From JANYLB01 sp963837715 (GTDB lineage: Bacteria > Actinomycetota > Acidimicrobiia > IMCC26256 > JANYLB01): a stretch of 64,000 nucleotides of DNA. The notes below the pieces were generated by a model. It saw nothing but the letters and a program-made list of their open reading frames with translations. It was not told the DNA's origin and searched no databases. The translations under genes and the position numbers were made by a program. Shown here piece after piece: positions 36,616-45,758 of the stretch. The DNA lies in contig CAWIOF010000002.1 of the NCBI GenBank assembly GCA_963837715.1, positions 868,001 through 932,000 of the forward strand. Direction: 5' to 3'. How positions within the stretch are numbered: the first letter of the stretch is position 1; each line of letters starts with the position of its first letter.

Positions 36616-36651
36616 GCGTCCGCCCGGCCTCCGCCTCCGCCTCAGGCGTGG

Positions 36652-36696
36652 GGTCTGCACGCTGAGTCCCGGAATCCGGGCCTCACGGTGCAGACC
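36652..36696 (+). terminator. Large three-part hairpin between pilin 3 and the prepilin peptidase
   Basis: Outer stem GGTCTGCAC (36652-36660) / GTGCAGACC (36688-36696), then TGAG/CTCA, then CCCGG/CCGGG closing a 3-nt loop, separated by small internal loops. There is no T run. It may terminate pilin transcription or act as an RNA-processing barrier. Confidence 0.6.
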
Positions 36697-36756
36697 TCGG
36701 CTGGAAACGGGCCCGGGCTCAAGGCGGGGCCGGTAGCGTTCCGAGACCTGGGAGCG

Positions 36757-37533
36757 ATGACCGCATTCGTGGTGGTCGTCTGCGTGATCCTCGGGTTCGC
36801 GGTCGGCTCCTTCCTCAACGTCGTGATCTGGCGCGTGCCCCGGCACGAGTCGATCGTGGCGCCGCCGTCGCACTGTCCGGGCTGCGACCAGCCGATCTCG
36901 CCGCGCGACAACATCCCGGTGGTCTCGTGGCTGGTCCTCCGGGGCAAGTGCCGGAACTGCGGCGAGCCGATCCCGGTGCGCTACCCGATGGTCGAGGTCG
37001 GCTGCGCGGTGCTCTGGGGTGTGATCGGCTACACGTTCGCCGACTCGTGGGCGTTGCCCGCGTACCTCGTCCTGGCCGCCGCGCTCCTCGCGTTGTCGGT
37101 GATCGATCTCGAGCACTACCTCTTCCGAACCGCATCGTGTTCCCGCTCGCGGGTGCCGGCCTCGTGCTCCTCGGCATCGCCGCCTTCGTCGAAGGTGCGG
37201 GCGACGACTTCGTCCGCGCCATCCTCGGGGGAGTCGTCGGCGTTCCTCGCGTTGGGGGTGCTGCACGTCATCTCGCCCCGCGGCATGGGTCTCGGCGACG
37301 TGAAGCTCGCCTTCGTGCTCGGCCTGTACCTGGGGTGGCTCGGGTGGGGTGAGGTGTTCCTCGGTCTGTTCCTGGGCTTCCTGCTCGGTGCCCTCATCGG
37401 GGTGCTGCTCATCGCCACGCACCTCCGCAGCCGCAAGGACCACGTGCCCTTCGGGCCGTTCCTCGCGGCCGGCACCCTCATCGCGATCATCTGGGGCCCC
37501 GCCCTCCTCGGCTGGTACTCCCAGGGCCGCTGA
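36757..37533 (+). CDS. pilD: Prepilin peptidase PilD, A24 family (two compensating frame breaks)
   Basis: PilD removes the leader of prepilins and N-methylates the new N-terminus. Visible: membrane helix FVVVVCVILGFAVGSFLNVVIWRVPR, the N-methylase/zinc motif CPGCDQPI...CRNCGEPIPVRYP (four Cys), the first catalytic Asp in VIDLEHYLLPNRI, and the second in GMGLGDVKLAF. About 258 residues. A missing base near 37127 and an extra one near 37225 shift only the segment FPLAGAGLVLLGIAAFVEGAGDD out of frame. A peptidase of this family also sits downstream of aroE in Mycobacterium. ATG 36757 follows GGGAG. Confidence 0.92.
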   Translation: MTAFVVVVCVILGFAVGSFLNVVIWRVPRHESIVAPPSHCPGCDQPISPRDNIPVVSWLVLRGKCRNCGEPIPVRYPMVEVGCAVLWGVIGYTFADSWALPAYLVLAAALLALSVIDLEHYLFRTASCSRSRVPASCSSASPPSSKVRATTSSAPSSGESSAFLALGVLHVISPRGMGLGDVKLAFVLGLYLGWLGWGEVFLGLFLGFLLGALIGVLLIATHLRSRKDHVPFGPFLAAGTLIAIIWGPALLGWYSQGR

Positions 37534-37603
37534 GAAGCGGAGCCGGCGGACTCGACGCGGCCGGTGGAGTGGTGGCGATCGAGCCGGCGCAGCGGATTCG
37601 ACC
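37532..37603 (+). repeat. Dispersed ~80-bp intergenic repeat, copy 5 (forward)
   Basis: Overlaps the pilD stop: GAGAAGCGGAGCCGGCGGAC, GTGGCGATCGAGCCGGCGC, AGCGGATTCGACCC. Forward orientation. Confidence 0.85.
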
Positions 37604-37612
37604 CAACGGTTG

Positions 37613-37627
37613 GACAACGCCGTTGTC
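37613..37627 (+). promoter_or_regulatory. Palindrome GACAACG-C-CGTTGTC upstream of the HTH gene
   Basis: A perfect 7-bp inverted repeat with a single central base, ~80 nt before the likely -35 box of the HTH regulator gene. It has the look of a dimeric-repressor operator; no protein can be assigned. Confidence 0.4.
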
Positions 37628-37708
37628 GGGGCTCAGCTTTTGTGGCCGGGGATGCCGATGGAGTCCGTGTGCACGGATGCATAGGCGGGACTCAAGCTGC
37701 GCTCCATG

Positions 37709-37738
37709 TTGACGATTGTTGAAGATGAGGCTTACTGT
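37709..37738 (+). promoter_or_regulatory. Sigma70-type promoter for the HTH-pilMNOP unit
   Basis: TTGACG (37709-37714), 18-nt spacer, TACTGT (37733-37738), in an unusually AT-rich patch. It is followed by GAGGGG and the GTG at 37766. Confidence 0.55.
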
Positions 37739-37765
37739 GCCTCGAGTCAACGAGGGGATACTGGC

Positions 37766-38038
37766 GTGACAATGTTCGCGCCCGACGGACTGCTCACCGT
37801 ACGGGAAGTGGCGGAGGCGATGCGGGTCTCCACCATGACCGTCTACCGGTTGATCAAGGCGGAGGAGCTCCCCGCGATCCGCGTCGGCAAGCACTTCCGG
37901 ATCCGTCGCCGTGACCTCACCGGCTACCTCGACGCCCGGATGGTCGGCCACGAGTCCGTGGTCGGCCACGAGTCCGTGGACTTGGCACGTCCGGCGGACA
38001 TCCCGCGGTCCGACGAGGCCGGAGCGGGCGGGAACTAG
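37766..38038 (+). CDS. Excisionase-family HTH DNA-binding protein
   Basis: A ~90-residue protein with an excisionase/MerR-type winged helix: LLTVREVAEAMRVSTMTVYRLIKAEELPAIRVGKHFRIRRRDLTGYL. The C-terminal tail holds a duplicated VGHESV unit from an 18-bp direct repeat (~37942-37979). Proteins of this type act as small transcription regulators (BldC-like) or excisionases; no integrase is near, so a regulator of the adjoining pilMNOP genes is the better guess. GTG 37766 has a GAGGGG 8 nt upstream; ATG 37706 is in frame but overlaps the promoter. pilM begins 2 nt after the stop. Confidence 0.75.
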   Translation: MTMFAPDGLLTVREVAEAMRVSTMTVYRLIKAEELPAIRVGKHFRIRRRDLTGYLDARMVGHESVVGHESVDLARPADIPRSDEAGAGGN

Positions 38039-38040
38039 GC

Positions 38041-39972
38041 ATGGCTTCCCGACGGGTGATCGGCCTCGACATCGGCACCAACGCGGTGCGGGTCGCCGAC
38101 GTCGAGTTCAACGACACCATCACGCTGCGGGCCTTCGGCCAGGTCGCGCTGCCGCTCGACGCGATGCGCGAGGGCGAGGTCCTCGACCCCGGCGCCGTCA
38201 CCGCGGCGATCCAGCGGCTCTGGCGGGAGCTCGGTCTGAAGAAGGGCGAGGTCCGGGTCGGCATCGCCGGACCGCGCGTGATCGTGCGCACCGTCGACCT
38301 GCCGGCGATGCCCGACGCCGATCTCGCCGAGCGCGATCCGCTTCCAGGCCCAGGAGCTCATCCCGATCCCGCTCGACGACGCCGTGCTCGACTTCCAGGT
38401 GCTCGAGTCGGTTCCCGGCCCCGACGCCGACGGCTTCGTGGCGCCGGCACCGCCCCCGGTCGATTCCCCGTTCGCCGACCCTGCGCCCGCGGCGGGCGAC
38501 CCGGGTGCAGGGGGAGCCGAGGGCGGCATCCCCGGCCTCGACCCGTTGCCGCCGGCCGACGAACCCACCGAGGCGATCCCGGGTGCCACCGGCACCAACC
38601 GGGTGCTCGTCGCGGCGGCCCACCAGGAGACCGTCGCCCGGATGATCGGTGCGGTGCGCGCCGCGGGCCTCAAGGTCGCGGCGGTCGACCTCGTGCCGCT
38701 CGCACTCGTCCGCGCGCTCGGCCGTCGCGTCGCCCCCGACGGTCCCGGTGCCGAGGGCATCGTGTCGATCGGTGGCGGCGTCACCGTCATCGTCGTGCAC
38801 GAGGGTGGTCTGCCGCGGTTCGTGCGCATGCTCGGAACCGGTGGTCGGTCGCTCACCGAAGCGATCGCCCGCGACCTCGACCTCACCCTCGAGACCGCCG
38901 AGGCGCTGAAGCGTCAGGGCGAGAACTCGCCGCCCGAGCTCGCACCGCGTGTCACTGCCGCGCTCGAACGTCCGCTCTCCGATCTGCTCGAGGAGGTCCG
39001 CGGCTCGCTCGACTACTGGCGCACCCAGCCGGGCTCGGCCCGCCTGCTGCGCGTCACCGTCACCGGTGGTGTCTCGCTCCAACCCGGCGTGGTCGACGGG
39101 CTCTCGCGGGTGCTCGGCGTTCCGGTCGAGCAGGCCCAGCCGCGCGAGGGCGTCGAGGTCGGCGACATCGGCTTCCCGCCCGACGAGGTGGCTGCGCTCG
39201 ATCCCTACCTGCCGGTGCCGATCGGGCTCGCGCTCGGCGGCTCGCCCGGCGGCAAGCGCATCAACCTCTCGGGCAGTGACCGGGGTTCCAACCCGACCGA
39301 CACCCGCAAGCTCGCGTTGGTGCTCGGCGCGGTCGGACTCGGGTTGCTCCTGCTGCTCGGCCTGTTGAGCTTCCAGAAGCAGTCGCAGACTCTCGAACGC
39401 GAAGGACGACCTCTCGAACCAACAGGCCACGAACGCGAAGTTGCAGTCGCAGATCGACGAGCTCGCAGAGGCCCAGCAGGACCAGGCCAAGATCGAGGCG
39501 ATCCAGGGTCAGGTGACCACGATCCTGCAGACCGACGTGTCGTGGGCCGTGATGCTCCAGGAGATCGCGCGCACCATTCCCGACGACACCTGGCTCACGG
39601 CCTTCCAGGGCGCGGTCACGACCGATCCCGCAGCCGCTTCGGCCGCCGCCAACACCGCGGCGGGGATCTCCGGTTCGACCGCCACACCCGGCAACGGCCA
39701 CCACGCCCGTTGCCGGAGCGCTCGCGGGCACGGTGTCGTTCACCGCCACCGGTCTCGACTTCACGTCGATCTCGAGTTGGATCACGCGGGTGAGCGACAT
39801 CCCGTCGTACTCGAACCTCTGGGTGCCCACCGCGTCGGCCACGCAGCTCGGTGGACGCACCGTCGTGAACTTCACGTCGAACGCGGCCCTCACCGACAAG
39901 GCCAAGTCGAACCGACTCGAGGAGTTCACGGGCCAGGATCAAGCCGGAACCGACGCAGGTGGGCAGCCGTGA
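38041..39972 (+). CDS. pilM: Type IV pilus assembly proteins PilM and PilN fused in one frame (frame breaks)
   Basis: The first ~415 residues are PilM, an actin-like cytoplasmic protein: VIGLDIGTNAVRVADVEF, VRVGIAGPRVIVRTVDLP, RFQAQELIPIPLDDAVLDFQVLE, VSIGGGVTVIVV, DYWRTQPGSARLLRVTVTGG. A ~60-residue Pro/Ala/Asp-rich insert lies near 130-185. The frame then runs without a stop from PIGLALGGSPGGKRINLSGS into PilN: a membrane helix (LALVLGAVGLGLLLLLGLLSF), coiled coil (LSNQQATNAKLQSQIDELAEAQQDQ) and a ferredoxin-like domain (TGLDFTSISSWITRVSDIPSYSNLWV). KRINL is the cytoplasmic PilN motif that binds PilM. Frame changes near 38335, 39403 and 39698 fit one extra base each. About 643 residues. Confidence 0.85.
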
Positions 39973-40643
39973 AGCGCAACGTGATCATCGCCATCGTGGC
40001 GGGCGCGCTCGCCGTGATCCTCGTGTGGTTCTTCCTCTTCTACAAGCCGAAGAGCAGCGAGGTCTCGAAGACCAACGACGAGGTCGCCGCGGCCGAGCGG
40101 CAGCAGCAGGACCTCGAGGCCACGCTCGCCCGCCTGCAGGACCTCGACGCGAACCGGCCCCAGCAGCAGGCCGACCTCGACAAGCTCAACGCAGCGATCC
40201 CGGCGACCCCCGACCTCGCCGAGTTCATCTTCGAGGCCAACACCGCGGCGGCCGACTCGGGCGTCGACTGGTTGTCGATCGCGCCCACCCCGCCGGTCGC
40301 GAGCCTCACCGGCGGTCCGAGCGAGATCGTGCTGAACATCCAGGTCCAGGGAGGGTTCTTCCAGGTGCTCGACTACCTGAACCGGCTCGAGAACCTGAAG
40401 CGGCTCGTCGTCACCGACACGGTGAACCTCTCGGCCGGCGGCACCGACACCTCGGGGAGCGCCGGGTCCTCGGGCTCCCAGACGTTGTCGACGTCGACCT
40501 CCGACTCGGGCGCGCCGACCCTCAGCGTCACGCTCGGGGCCAAGATGTACACGTCCGCGACCATCGCACCGGCTGCACCCGGTGCCGTCCCTGCGCCGAC
40601 ACCGGCGCCGGCGACGCAATCGTCCGGCACGGGAGTGTCGTAG
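39969..40643 (+). CDS. pilO: Type IV pilus alignment protein PilO
   Basis: PilO pairs with PilN to link the cytoplasmic ring to the envelope. The 224-residue protein has one N-terminal helix (NVIIAIVAGALAVILVWFFLF), a coiled coil (TNDEVAAAERQQQDLEATLARLQDLDANRPQQQ), and a ferredoxin-like domain with IPATPDLAEFIFEANTAAADSGVDWLSI and IQVQGGFFQVLDYLNRLENLKRLVVTD. The C-terminal tail is Ser/Thr/Pro-rich. GTG overlaps the PilN stop. Frame intact. Confidence 0.9.
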   Translation: MKRNVIIAIVAGALAVILVWFFLFYKPKSSEVSKTNDEVAAAERQQQDLEATLARLQDLDANRPQQQADLDKLNAAIPATPDLAEFIFEANTAAADSGVDWLSIAPTPPVASLTGGPSEIVLNIQVQGGFFQVLDYLNRLENLKRLVVTDTVNLSAGGTDTSGSAGSSGSQTLSTSTSDSGAPTLSVTLGAKMYTSATIAPAAPGAVPAPTPAPATQSSGTGVS

Positions 40644-40645
40644 CC

Positions 40646-41237
40646 ATGGCCGAGTCGACACCGAAGGTGAGCAAGCCGTTCATCGTGATCGCCGGCATCG
40701 GCGTGCTGGTGATCGTCGCGTTCCTGGCCATGAAGGTGCTCGGTGGTGGCGGCGGCGGCGACAGTGCCGAGACGGCCGCGCCCGCGCCGTCGGGTGCTCC
40801 GGCCGCGTCGACCACGACCACGACCACGACCGCACCCGGGGAACCGTCGACGCCGAACCAGTCGTTCGACGTCTTCACCACCAAGAACCCCTTCCAGCCG
40901 CTCGTGACCGACAGCGCCGACGTCGGTCGGCTCGACGACCGAGCAGACGAGCCCACCCCTCGACACCTCCGACGGAGATGTGGTCCCGCCGCCGATCATC
41001 CCCGAGGCGCAGGCACCGGCGGCCGGGACGCCGGTCTCGGTGCTCGAGGTGAGCGACGCGACCGGAACGACCGTGGCCCGGGTCCAGGTCGGTTCCACCG
41101 TCCACACGGTGGTGGTGGGCCAGACCTTCGCCACGAGCTACCGGGTCGTCAGCCTCGACGCGGCCAGCGGTTGCGGCCAGTTCCAGTACGGCGACACGCC
41201 GTTCGAGCTCTGCACCGGCCAGCAGACGCTGAAGTAG
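40646..41237 (+). CDS. PilP-like envelope protein (one frame break)
   Basis: MAESTPKVSKPFIVIAGIGVLVIVAFLAMKVL is a membrane anchor, then a Gly run and Ala/Thr/Pro linker, FTTKNPFQPLV (the Asn-Pro-Phe motif typical of PilP/GspC homology regions), and a small beta domain (GTPVSVLEVSDATGTTVARVQVGSTVHTVVVGQTFATSYRVVSLD) ending with two Cys. One frame change near 40925 fits one extra base. PilP normally contacts the outer-membrane secretin PilQ; no pilQ is in the window, as expected of a monoderm. Confidence 0.72.
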
Positions 41238-41294
41238 CACGCGGCGTCGCCGTCACCGGGCGGAAGAGCACCCGGTCCGGGGTGGGTGCTCCCG

Positions 41295-41300
41295 TACACT
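41295..41300 (+). promoter_or_regulatory. -10-like hexamer TACACT, leaderless promoter candidate for aroC
   Basis: TACACT ends exactly 7 nt before the aroC ATG (41308), placing transcription start at the initiator codon. It would restart transcription of the aro genes after the pilus locus. Confidence 0.5.
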
Positions 41301-41307
41301 CGTGCCC

Positions 41308-42464
41308 ATGTTGCGCCTGCTCACCGCCGGTGAATCGCACGGCCCGGCCCTCACGGTCATCGTCGAGGGCCTGCCCGGCCGGTCTTCCCCTCGACATCGA
41401 GGAGATCGCCAGCGAGCTCGTCGCGCCGCCGGCTCGGGTTCGGGCGGGGACCCCGGATGCGCTTCGAGCGCGACGACCTCGAGTTCCTCGGCGGTGTGCG
41501 CCACGGCACCACCCTCGGCTCTCCGGTCGCGATCGTGATCCACAACACCGAATGGCCGAAGTGGCAGGAAGAGATGTCGCCCGGCGCCGGGGTCACCGAG
41601 AAGCCGCTCACCGCACCGCGGCCCGGTCACGCCGACCTCGTCGGGATGCAGAAGTACGGCTTCGACGACGCCCGCAACGTGCTCGAACGGGCGAGCGCAC
41701 GCGAGACCGCGGCGCGGGTCGCCGCCGGCGCGATGGCCAAGGCGCTCCTCGCCACACTCGGCACGACCGTGATCAGCCACGTGATCCAGATGGGCGACGC
41801 CCGGGTCGCTGCCGACGCGGCCCGCCCCGGTCCGTCGGATCTCGACCGCATCGACGACTCGCCGGTCCGTTGCTTCGACCCCACGGCCGAGACCGCGATG
41901 ATCGACGCGGTGAAGGCCGCGGCGAAGGTCGGTGACTCGCTCGGTGGGGTCGTCGAGGTGCTCGGCCACGGCGTGCCGATCGGCCTGGGTTCGCACGTGC
42001 ACTGGGACCGCAAGATCGACGGCCTGCTCGCGCAGGCGCTCATGAGCATCCAGGCCATGAAGGGTGTCGAGATCGGCGACGGGTTCGAGATCGCCGGCCG
42101 GCGCGGCAGCGAAGCCCACGACGAGATCCTCTGGGACACCGAGCACGACACCTACGAGCGTGCCTCCGACCGCGGTGGCGGGACCGAGGGCGGCATCACG
42201 ACGGGTGCGTTGCTCGTGGCCCGGGCCGCGATGAAGCCGCTCGCCAGCTTGAACCGGCCGGTGCTGCGCACCGTCGACGTCGAGACCAAGGCGGAGACGG
42301 TGTCGTTCAAGGAACGGACCGACGTCACCGCCGTCCCCGCGGCGGGCGTGGTCGCGGAGACGATGGTCGCGCTGGTCCTGGCGTCGGAGGCGTTGCGGAA
42401 GTTCGGTGGCGACTCGCTCGCCGAGTTCGTCCGCAACCACGACGCCTTCGTCGCGAACCTGTGA
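41308..42464 (+). CDS. aroC: Chorismate synthase (frame breaks)
   Basis: AroC converts EPSP to chorismate using reduced FMN. Landmarks: MLRLLTAGESHGPALTVIVEGLPAG, RRLGFGRGPRMRFERDDLEFLGGVRHGTTLGSPV, RPGHADLVGMQKY, ARNVLERASARETAARVAAGA, and GGTEGGITTG near the end. About 386 residues. Frame changes near 41380 and 41432 each fit one extra base and restore EGLPAGLPLDIEEIASELVARR. The stop overlaps the aroK start. Confidence 0.94.
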
Positions 42465-43003
42465 GCGCCCCCGGGGGGGATCACCACCCCTCTCATCTGA
42501 TCTTCGTGGGCCTGATGGGGTCGGGGAAGACGACGGTGGGGAAGCGGTGCGCCGAGGTGCTCGATCGTCCGTTCGTCGACACCGACGAGCTCGTGGAGGC
42601 CGGATCGGGCCAGACGGTGGCCGAACTGTTCGCGACCGTCGGCGAGATCGGGTTCCGCGCCGTCGAACGGCAGGCGGTCGCCGACGCGTGCGCCGCGCCG
42701 ACCCCGGTCGTCATCTCGTGCGGCGGTGGCGCGGTGCTCGATCCCGACAACCGGCGACGGCTCCAGACCTCGGGCCACGTCGTGTGGCTCCGGGCGCCGG
42801 CCGTCGTGCTCGCCGACCGGATCGGCTCGACCTCGGCCCGCCCGCTGCTCGCGAACGGCAACCCCGAGGTCACGCTCGAACGGCTCTCCACCCTGCGCGC
42901 CGGAACCTACGCCGCCGTCGCCGAGGCCACGATCGACACCGACTCCCTCACGGTCGACGAGGTCGTCGAACGTGTGCTCGCCGAGTACGGGAAGCACCAG
43001 TGA
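42461..43003 (+). CDS. aroK: Shikimate kinase
   Basis: AroK phosphorylates shikimate at the 3-hydroxyl. The 180-residue product has Walker A LMGSGKTTVGK, FVDTDELVEAGSGQTVAELF (shikimate-binding Asp), GEIGFRAVERQAV, ISCGGGAVL and the lid RPLLANGNP. The GTG overlaps the aroC stop, and the stop overlaps the aroB start. Frame intact. Confidence 0.95.
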   Translation: MSAPGGDHHPSHLIFVGLMGSGKTTVGKRCAEVLDRPFVDTDELVEAGSGQTVAELFATVGEIGFRAVERQAVADACAAPTPVVISCGGGAVLDPDNRRRLQTSGHVVWLRAPAVVLADRIGSTSARPLLANGNPEVTLERLSTLRAGTYAAVAEATIDTDSLTVDEVVERVLAEYGKHQ

Positions 43004-44184
43004 GCGCAGGCGGAGGCCCGGACGTCCCGCACGGGACGGAAGCGGGTGAGCGATCGAGGGCCGGAGCCGGGGCGAACCGACGAGTCGTGTCGGTCGGGCT
43101 GGAGCCGGCGTACGAGATCGTCGTCGGGGCCGGGCGTGTTGGCCGAGGCGGCAACCCTCGTGGGGGACCGTCGTCGGGTGGCGATCGTCAGTCAGGCGCC
43201 GATCGCCGTCGCGAGTACGCGGACCAGCTGACGAAGGTCGCTCCCCGCGAGCGAGGTGTTCCTCATCGACGACGGCGAAGACGCCAAGAACCTCGCAACG
43301 GTGGAGAGCCTCGCCCGGCGGTTCGCGCGATGGGGTCTCCTGCGCGACGACGCCGTCGTCGCGCTGGGTGGCGGGAGTGGTCGGCGACGTCGCCGGCTTC
43401 ACCGCCGCGTCGTATCACCGCGGCGTGACGGTCGTGCAGGCACCGACCACGCTCCTCGCGATGGTCGATGCCGCGATCGGCGGCAAGACCGGCGTCAACC
43501 TCCCCGAGGGCAAGAACCTCGTGGGCGCGTTCCACCAACCGGCGGGCGTGCTCGCCGACACCACCACGCTCGCCACCCTCCCCGAACGGGAGTACCGGTC
43601 CGGCCTCGGCGAGGTCGCGAAGTACGCGCTCATGGGCGACGTGGTCGCCGACCCGAACGGCATCATCGACATCCTCCGCTTGCACGGCGGCGCGGTGCTC
43701 GACCGCGATCCCGAGGTCCTCGCCGATCTGGTCGCCCGCTGTGCTGCGATCAAGGCCGACGTCGTCGCGTCGGACCCGCAGGAACGCACTGGGATCCGGG
43801 CGACGCTCAACTACGGCCACACGCTTCGCGCACGCGCTCGAGACCGCGGGCGACTACTCCCTCACCCACGGCGAAGCGGTCGCGGTGGGCCTGATGTTCG
43901 CGGTCCGGCTCGCCGAGGCGATGGAACGGGTCGGCGCCGACGCGGTCGACCGGCACCACGCGATCGTGGCATCGCTCGGTCTCCCCACCGAGGTCCCCGA
44001 CGGCGGGGCGCTCGAGCCCGACGCGCTGATCGAGTTGATGCGGCGCGACAAGAAGGCGCGGGGCGGTCTCACGTTCGTCCTCTCCGGCCCGAACGGCCTC
44101 GAACGGGTCGAGGACCCGCCCGCCCTCGCGCTCGAGCGCGCCCTCGCCGCGGTCGGGGTGGACGGCGTCGGCGTGGGAAGCTGA
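43000..44184 (+). CDS. aroB: 3-dehydroquinate synthase (about five frame breaks)
   Basis: AroB converts DAHP to 3-dehydroquinate using NAD+ and a metal. Family segments: YEIVVGAG, RRVAIVSQAPIA, VFLIDDGEDAKNLATVESLARRF, VVALGGG, VVGDVAGFTAASYHRGVTVVQAPTTLLAMVDAAIGGKTGVNLPEGKNLVGAFHQP, EYRSGLGEVAKYALM, ATLNYGHT and AHALETAGDYSLTHGEAVAVGL. Frame changes near 43137, 43210, 43245, 43375 and 43830 make it the most interrupted enzyme gene here. GTG 43000 overlaps the aroK stop; the first ~30 residues are an unusual extension. Confidence 0.92.
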
Positions 44185-44190
44185 GGCGTC

Positions 44191-44631
44191 ATGGCGATCA
44201 TCCTGTTGCTCTCGGGCCCGAACCTGAACCTCCTCGGCGAACGCGAACCGGCGATCTACGGCACCGCCACACTCGCCGAGTGCGTGGCCGACGCCACCGA
44301 CGCCGCGGCGGCGCGCGGGCACACCGTCGAACACGTCCAGTCGAACCGCGAGGCAGACCTCGTCGACTCGATCCACGACGCGCGGGGTCGCTGCGTCGCG
44401 ATCGTGGTGAACCCCGGCGCGTTCTCGCACTACTCCTACGCGATCGCCGACGCCCTCGCGACGTTCGACGGCCCGAAGGTCGAGTTGCACCTCTCGAACC
44501 CGTCGGCCCGCGAGGAGTGGCGCCGGCACTCGGTCGTCGCTCCGTACACGACCGGCGTGGTCGCCGGGTTCGGACGCGCGGGGTACCGCCTCGCCGTCGA
44601 CGCCGCCTGCTCGAAGTTGGAGGCCACATGA
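44191..44631 (+). CDS. aroQ: 3-dehydroquinate dehydratase, type II
   Basis: AroQ dehydrates 3-dehydroquinate to 3-dehydroshikimate. The 146-residue product has LLSGPNLNLLGEREPAIYG with the catalytic Tyr, VEHVQSNREADLVDSIHDA, IVVNPGAFSHYSYAIADAL with the catalytic His region, and VELHLSNPSAREEWRRHS. The frame is intact. The stop overlaps the next ATG (ATGA). Confidence 0.96.
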   Translation: MAIILLLSGPNLNLLGEREPAIYGTATLAECVADATDAAAARGHTVEHVQSNREADLVDSIHDARGRCVAIVVNPGAFSHYSYAIADALATFDGPKVELHLSNPSAREEWRRHSVVAPYTTGVVAGFGRAGYRLAVDAACSKLEAT

Positions 44632-45758
44632 GTCCGGCCGAGCGCGCGGCGCTTCCCGCGATGGACGTGGGCGCGCGGCTCGGTCGCCTGCGCGGTCGAT
44701 TCGACGCCGCCGGCATCGACGCGCTCTTCGTCACCCGGCTCCCGAACGTGCGGTACCTCACCGGCTTCACCGGGAGCGCCGGGATGCTGCTCGTGACCGC
44801 GGCCGACGCGCTCTTCGTGACCGACGGGCGATACCGCGATCAGGCGTCGGAACAGTTGACCGCGGCGGGCGTCGATGCCCGGGTCGCCATCGGAGGCACG
44901 CAGGCGCTCCAGCGCGACGTCGTGAGCGCGGCGGTGGCCGATGCCGGGGTCGGGCGGCTCGGACTCGAGGCCCATGGAGTCACGTGGGCCCAGCAACGCG
45001 CCTTCGCCGACGAGTGGTTCCCGGGGGTGGAGCTGCTCGCCACGACCGAGGTCGTGGAGTCGCTCCGGATCCTGAAGGACGCCGGCGAGGTCGCCCGGAT
45101 CGAAGCTGCGTGCGCCATCGCCGACGACACGCTCGCAGCGCTGCTCCCCACCCTCGCCGACGGTCCCACCGAGCTCGACTTCGCCATCGCCCTCGAGTTC
45201 GGCATGCGGGAGCGGGGGGCGTCGGGCAACAGCTTCGATCCGATCGTGGCGTCGGGCCCGAACGGCGCGAAACCGCACGCCCGCCCGTCGACCCGCGTGA
45301 TCGGCCGGGGTGAGCTCGTGGTCATCGATTTCGGTTGCATCGTCGACGGGTACTGCTCCGACATGACCCGCACCGTGAGCGTGGGTGACCCCGGTCCCGA
45401 TGCCCGGCGGCTCTACGAGGTCGTCTTCGAGAGCCAGGCGGCCGGTTCGGTCGCCGTCGGACCGGGTGTCTCGTGCGGCGACGTCGATCGTGCATCCCGC
45501 GCGGTCATCGACGACGCCGGATGGGGCGACGCGTTCGTGCACGGCACCGGCCACGGGGTGGGGATCGAGATCCACGAGGCGCCCCGGGTGGGTTCGACCT
45601 CGACTGATACCCTGGCCCCCGGCGCCGTCGTGACCGTCGAGCCGGGCGTGTACCTCACCGGCATCGGAGGCGTGCGCATCGAGGACACCCTCGTCGTCAC
45701 GAGCAACGGTGTCGGCTCGCGCGTGCTGACCAACTCCCCGAAGGAACTCGTCCTGTGA
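44628..45758 (+). CDS. pepP: M24-family aminopeptidase P / Xaa-Pro dipeptidase
   Basis: A 376-residue metallopeptidase releasing or cleaving next to proline. N-terminal creatinase-like domain (FDAAGIDALFVTRLPNVRYLTGFTGSAGML), then the pita-bread M24 fold with metal ligands in VVIDFGCIVDGYCSDMTRTV, HGTGHGVGIEIHEAPRVG, VTVEPGVYL and GGVRIEDTLVV. Located between aroQ and efp as in Mycobacterium (pepQ). Choice between aminopeptidase P and prolidase is not possible from motifs. Frame intact. Confidence 0.9.
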   Translation: MSPAERAALPAMDVGARLGRLRGRFDAAGIDALFVTRLPNVRYLTGFTGSAGMLLVTAADALFVTDGRYRDQASEQLTAAGVDARVAIGGTQALQRDVVSAAVADAGVGRLGLEAHGVTWAQQRAFADEWFPGVELLATTEVVESLRILKDAGEVARIEAACAIADDTLAALLPTLADGPTELDFAIALEFGMRERGASGNSFDPIVASGPNGAKPHARPSTRVIGRGELVVIDFGCIVDGYCSDMTRTVSVGDPGPDARRLYEVVFESQAAGSVAVGPGVSCGDVDRASRAVIDDAGWGDAFVHGTGHGVGIEIHEAPRVGSTSTDTLAPGAVVTVEPGVYLTGIGGVRIEDTLVVTSNGVGSRVLTNSPKELVL

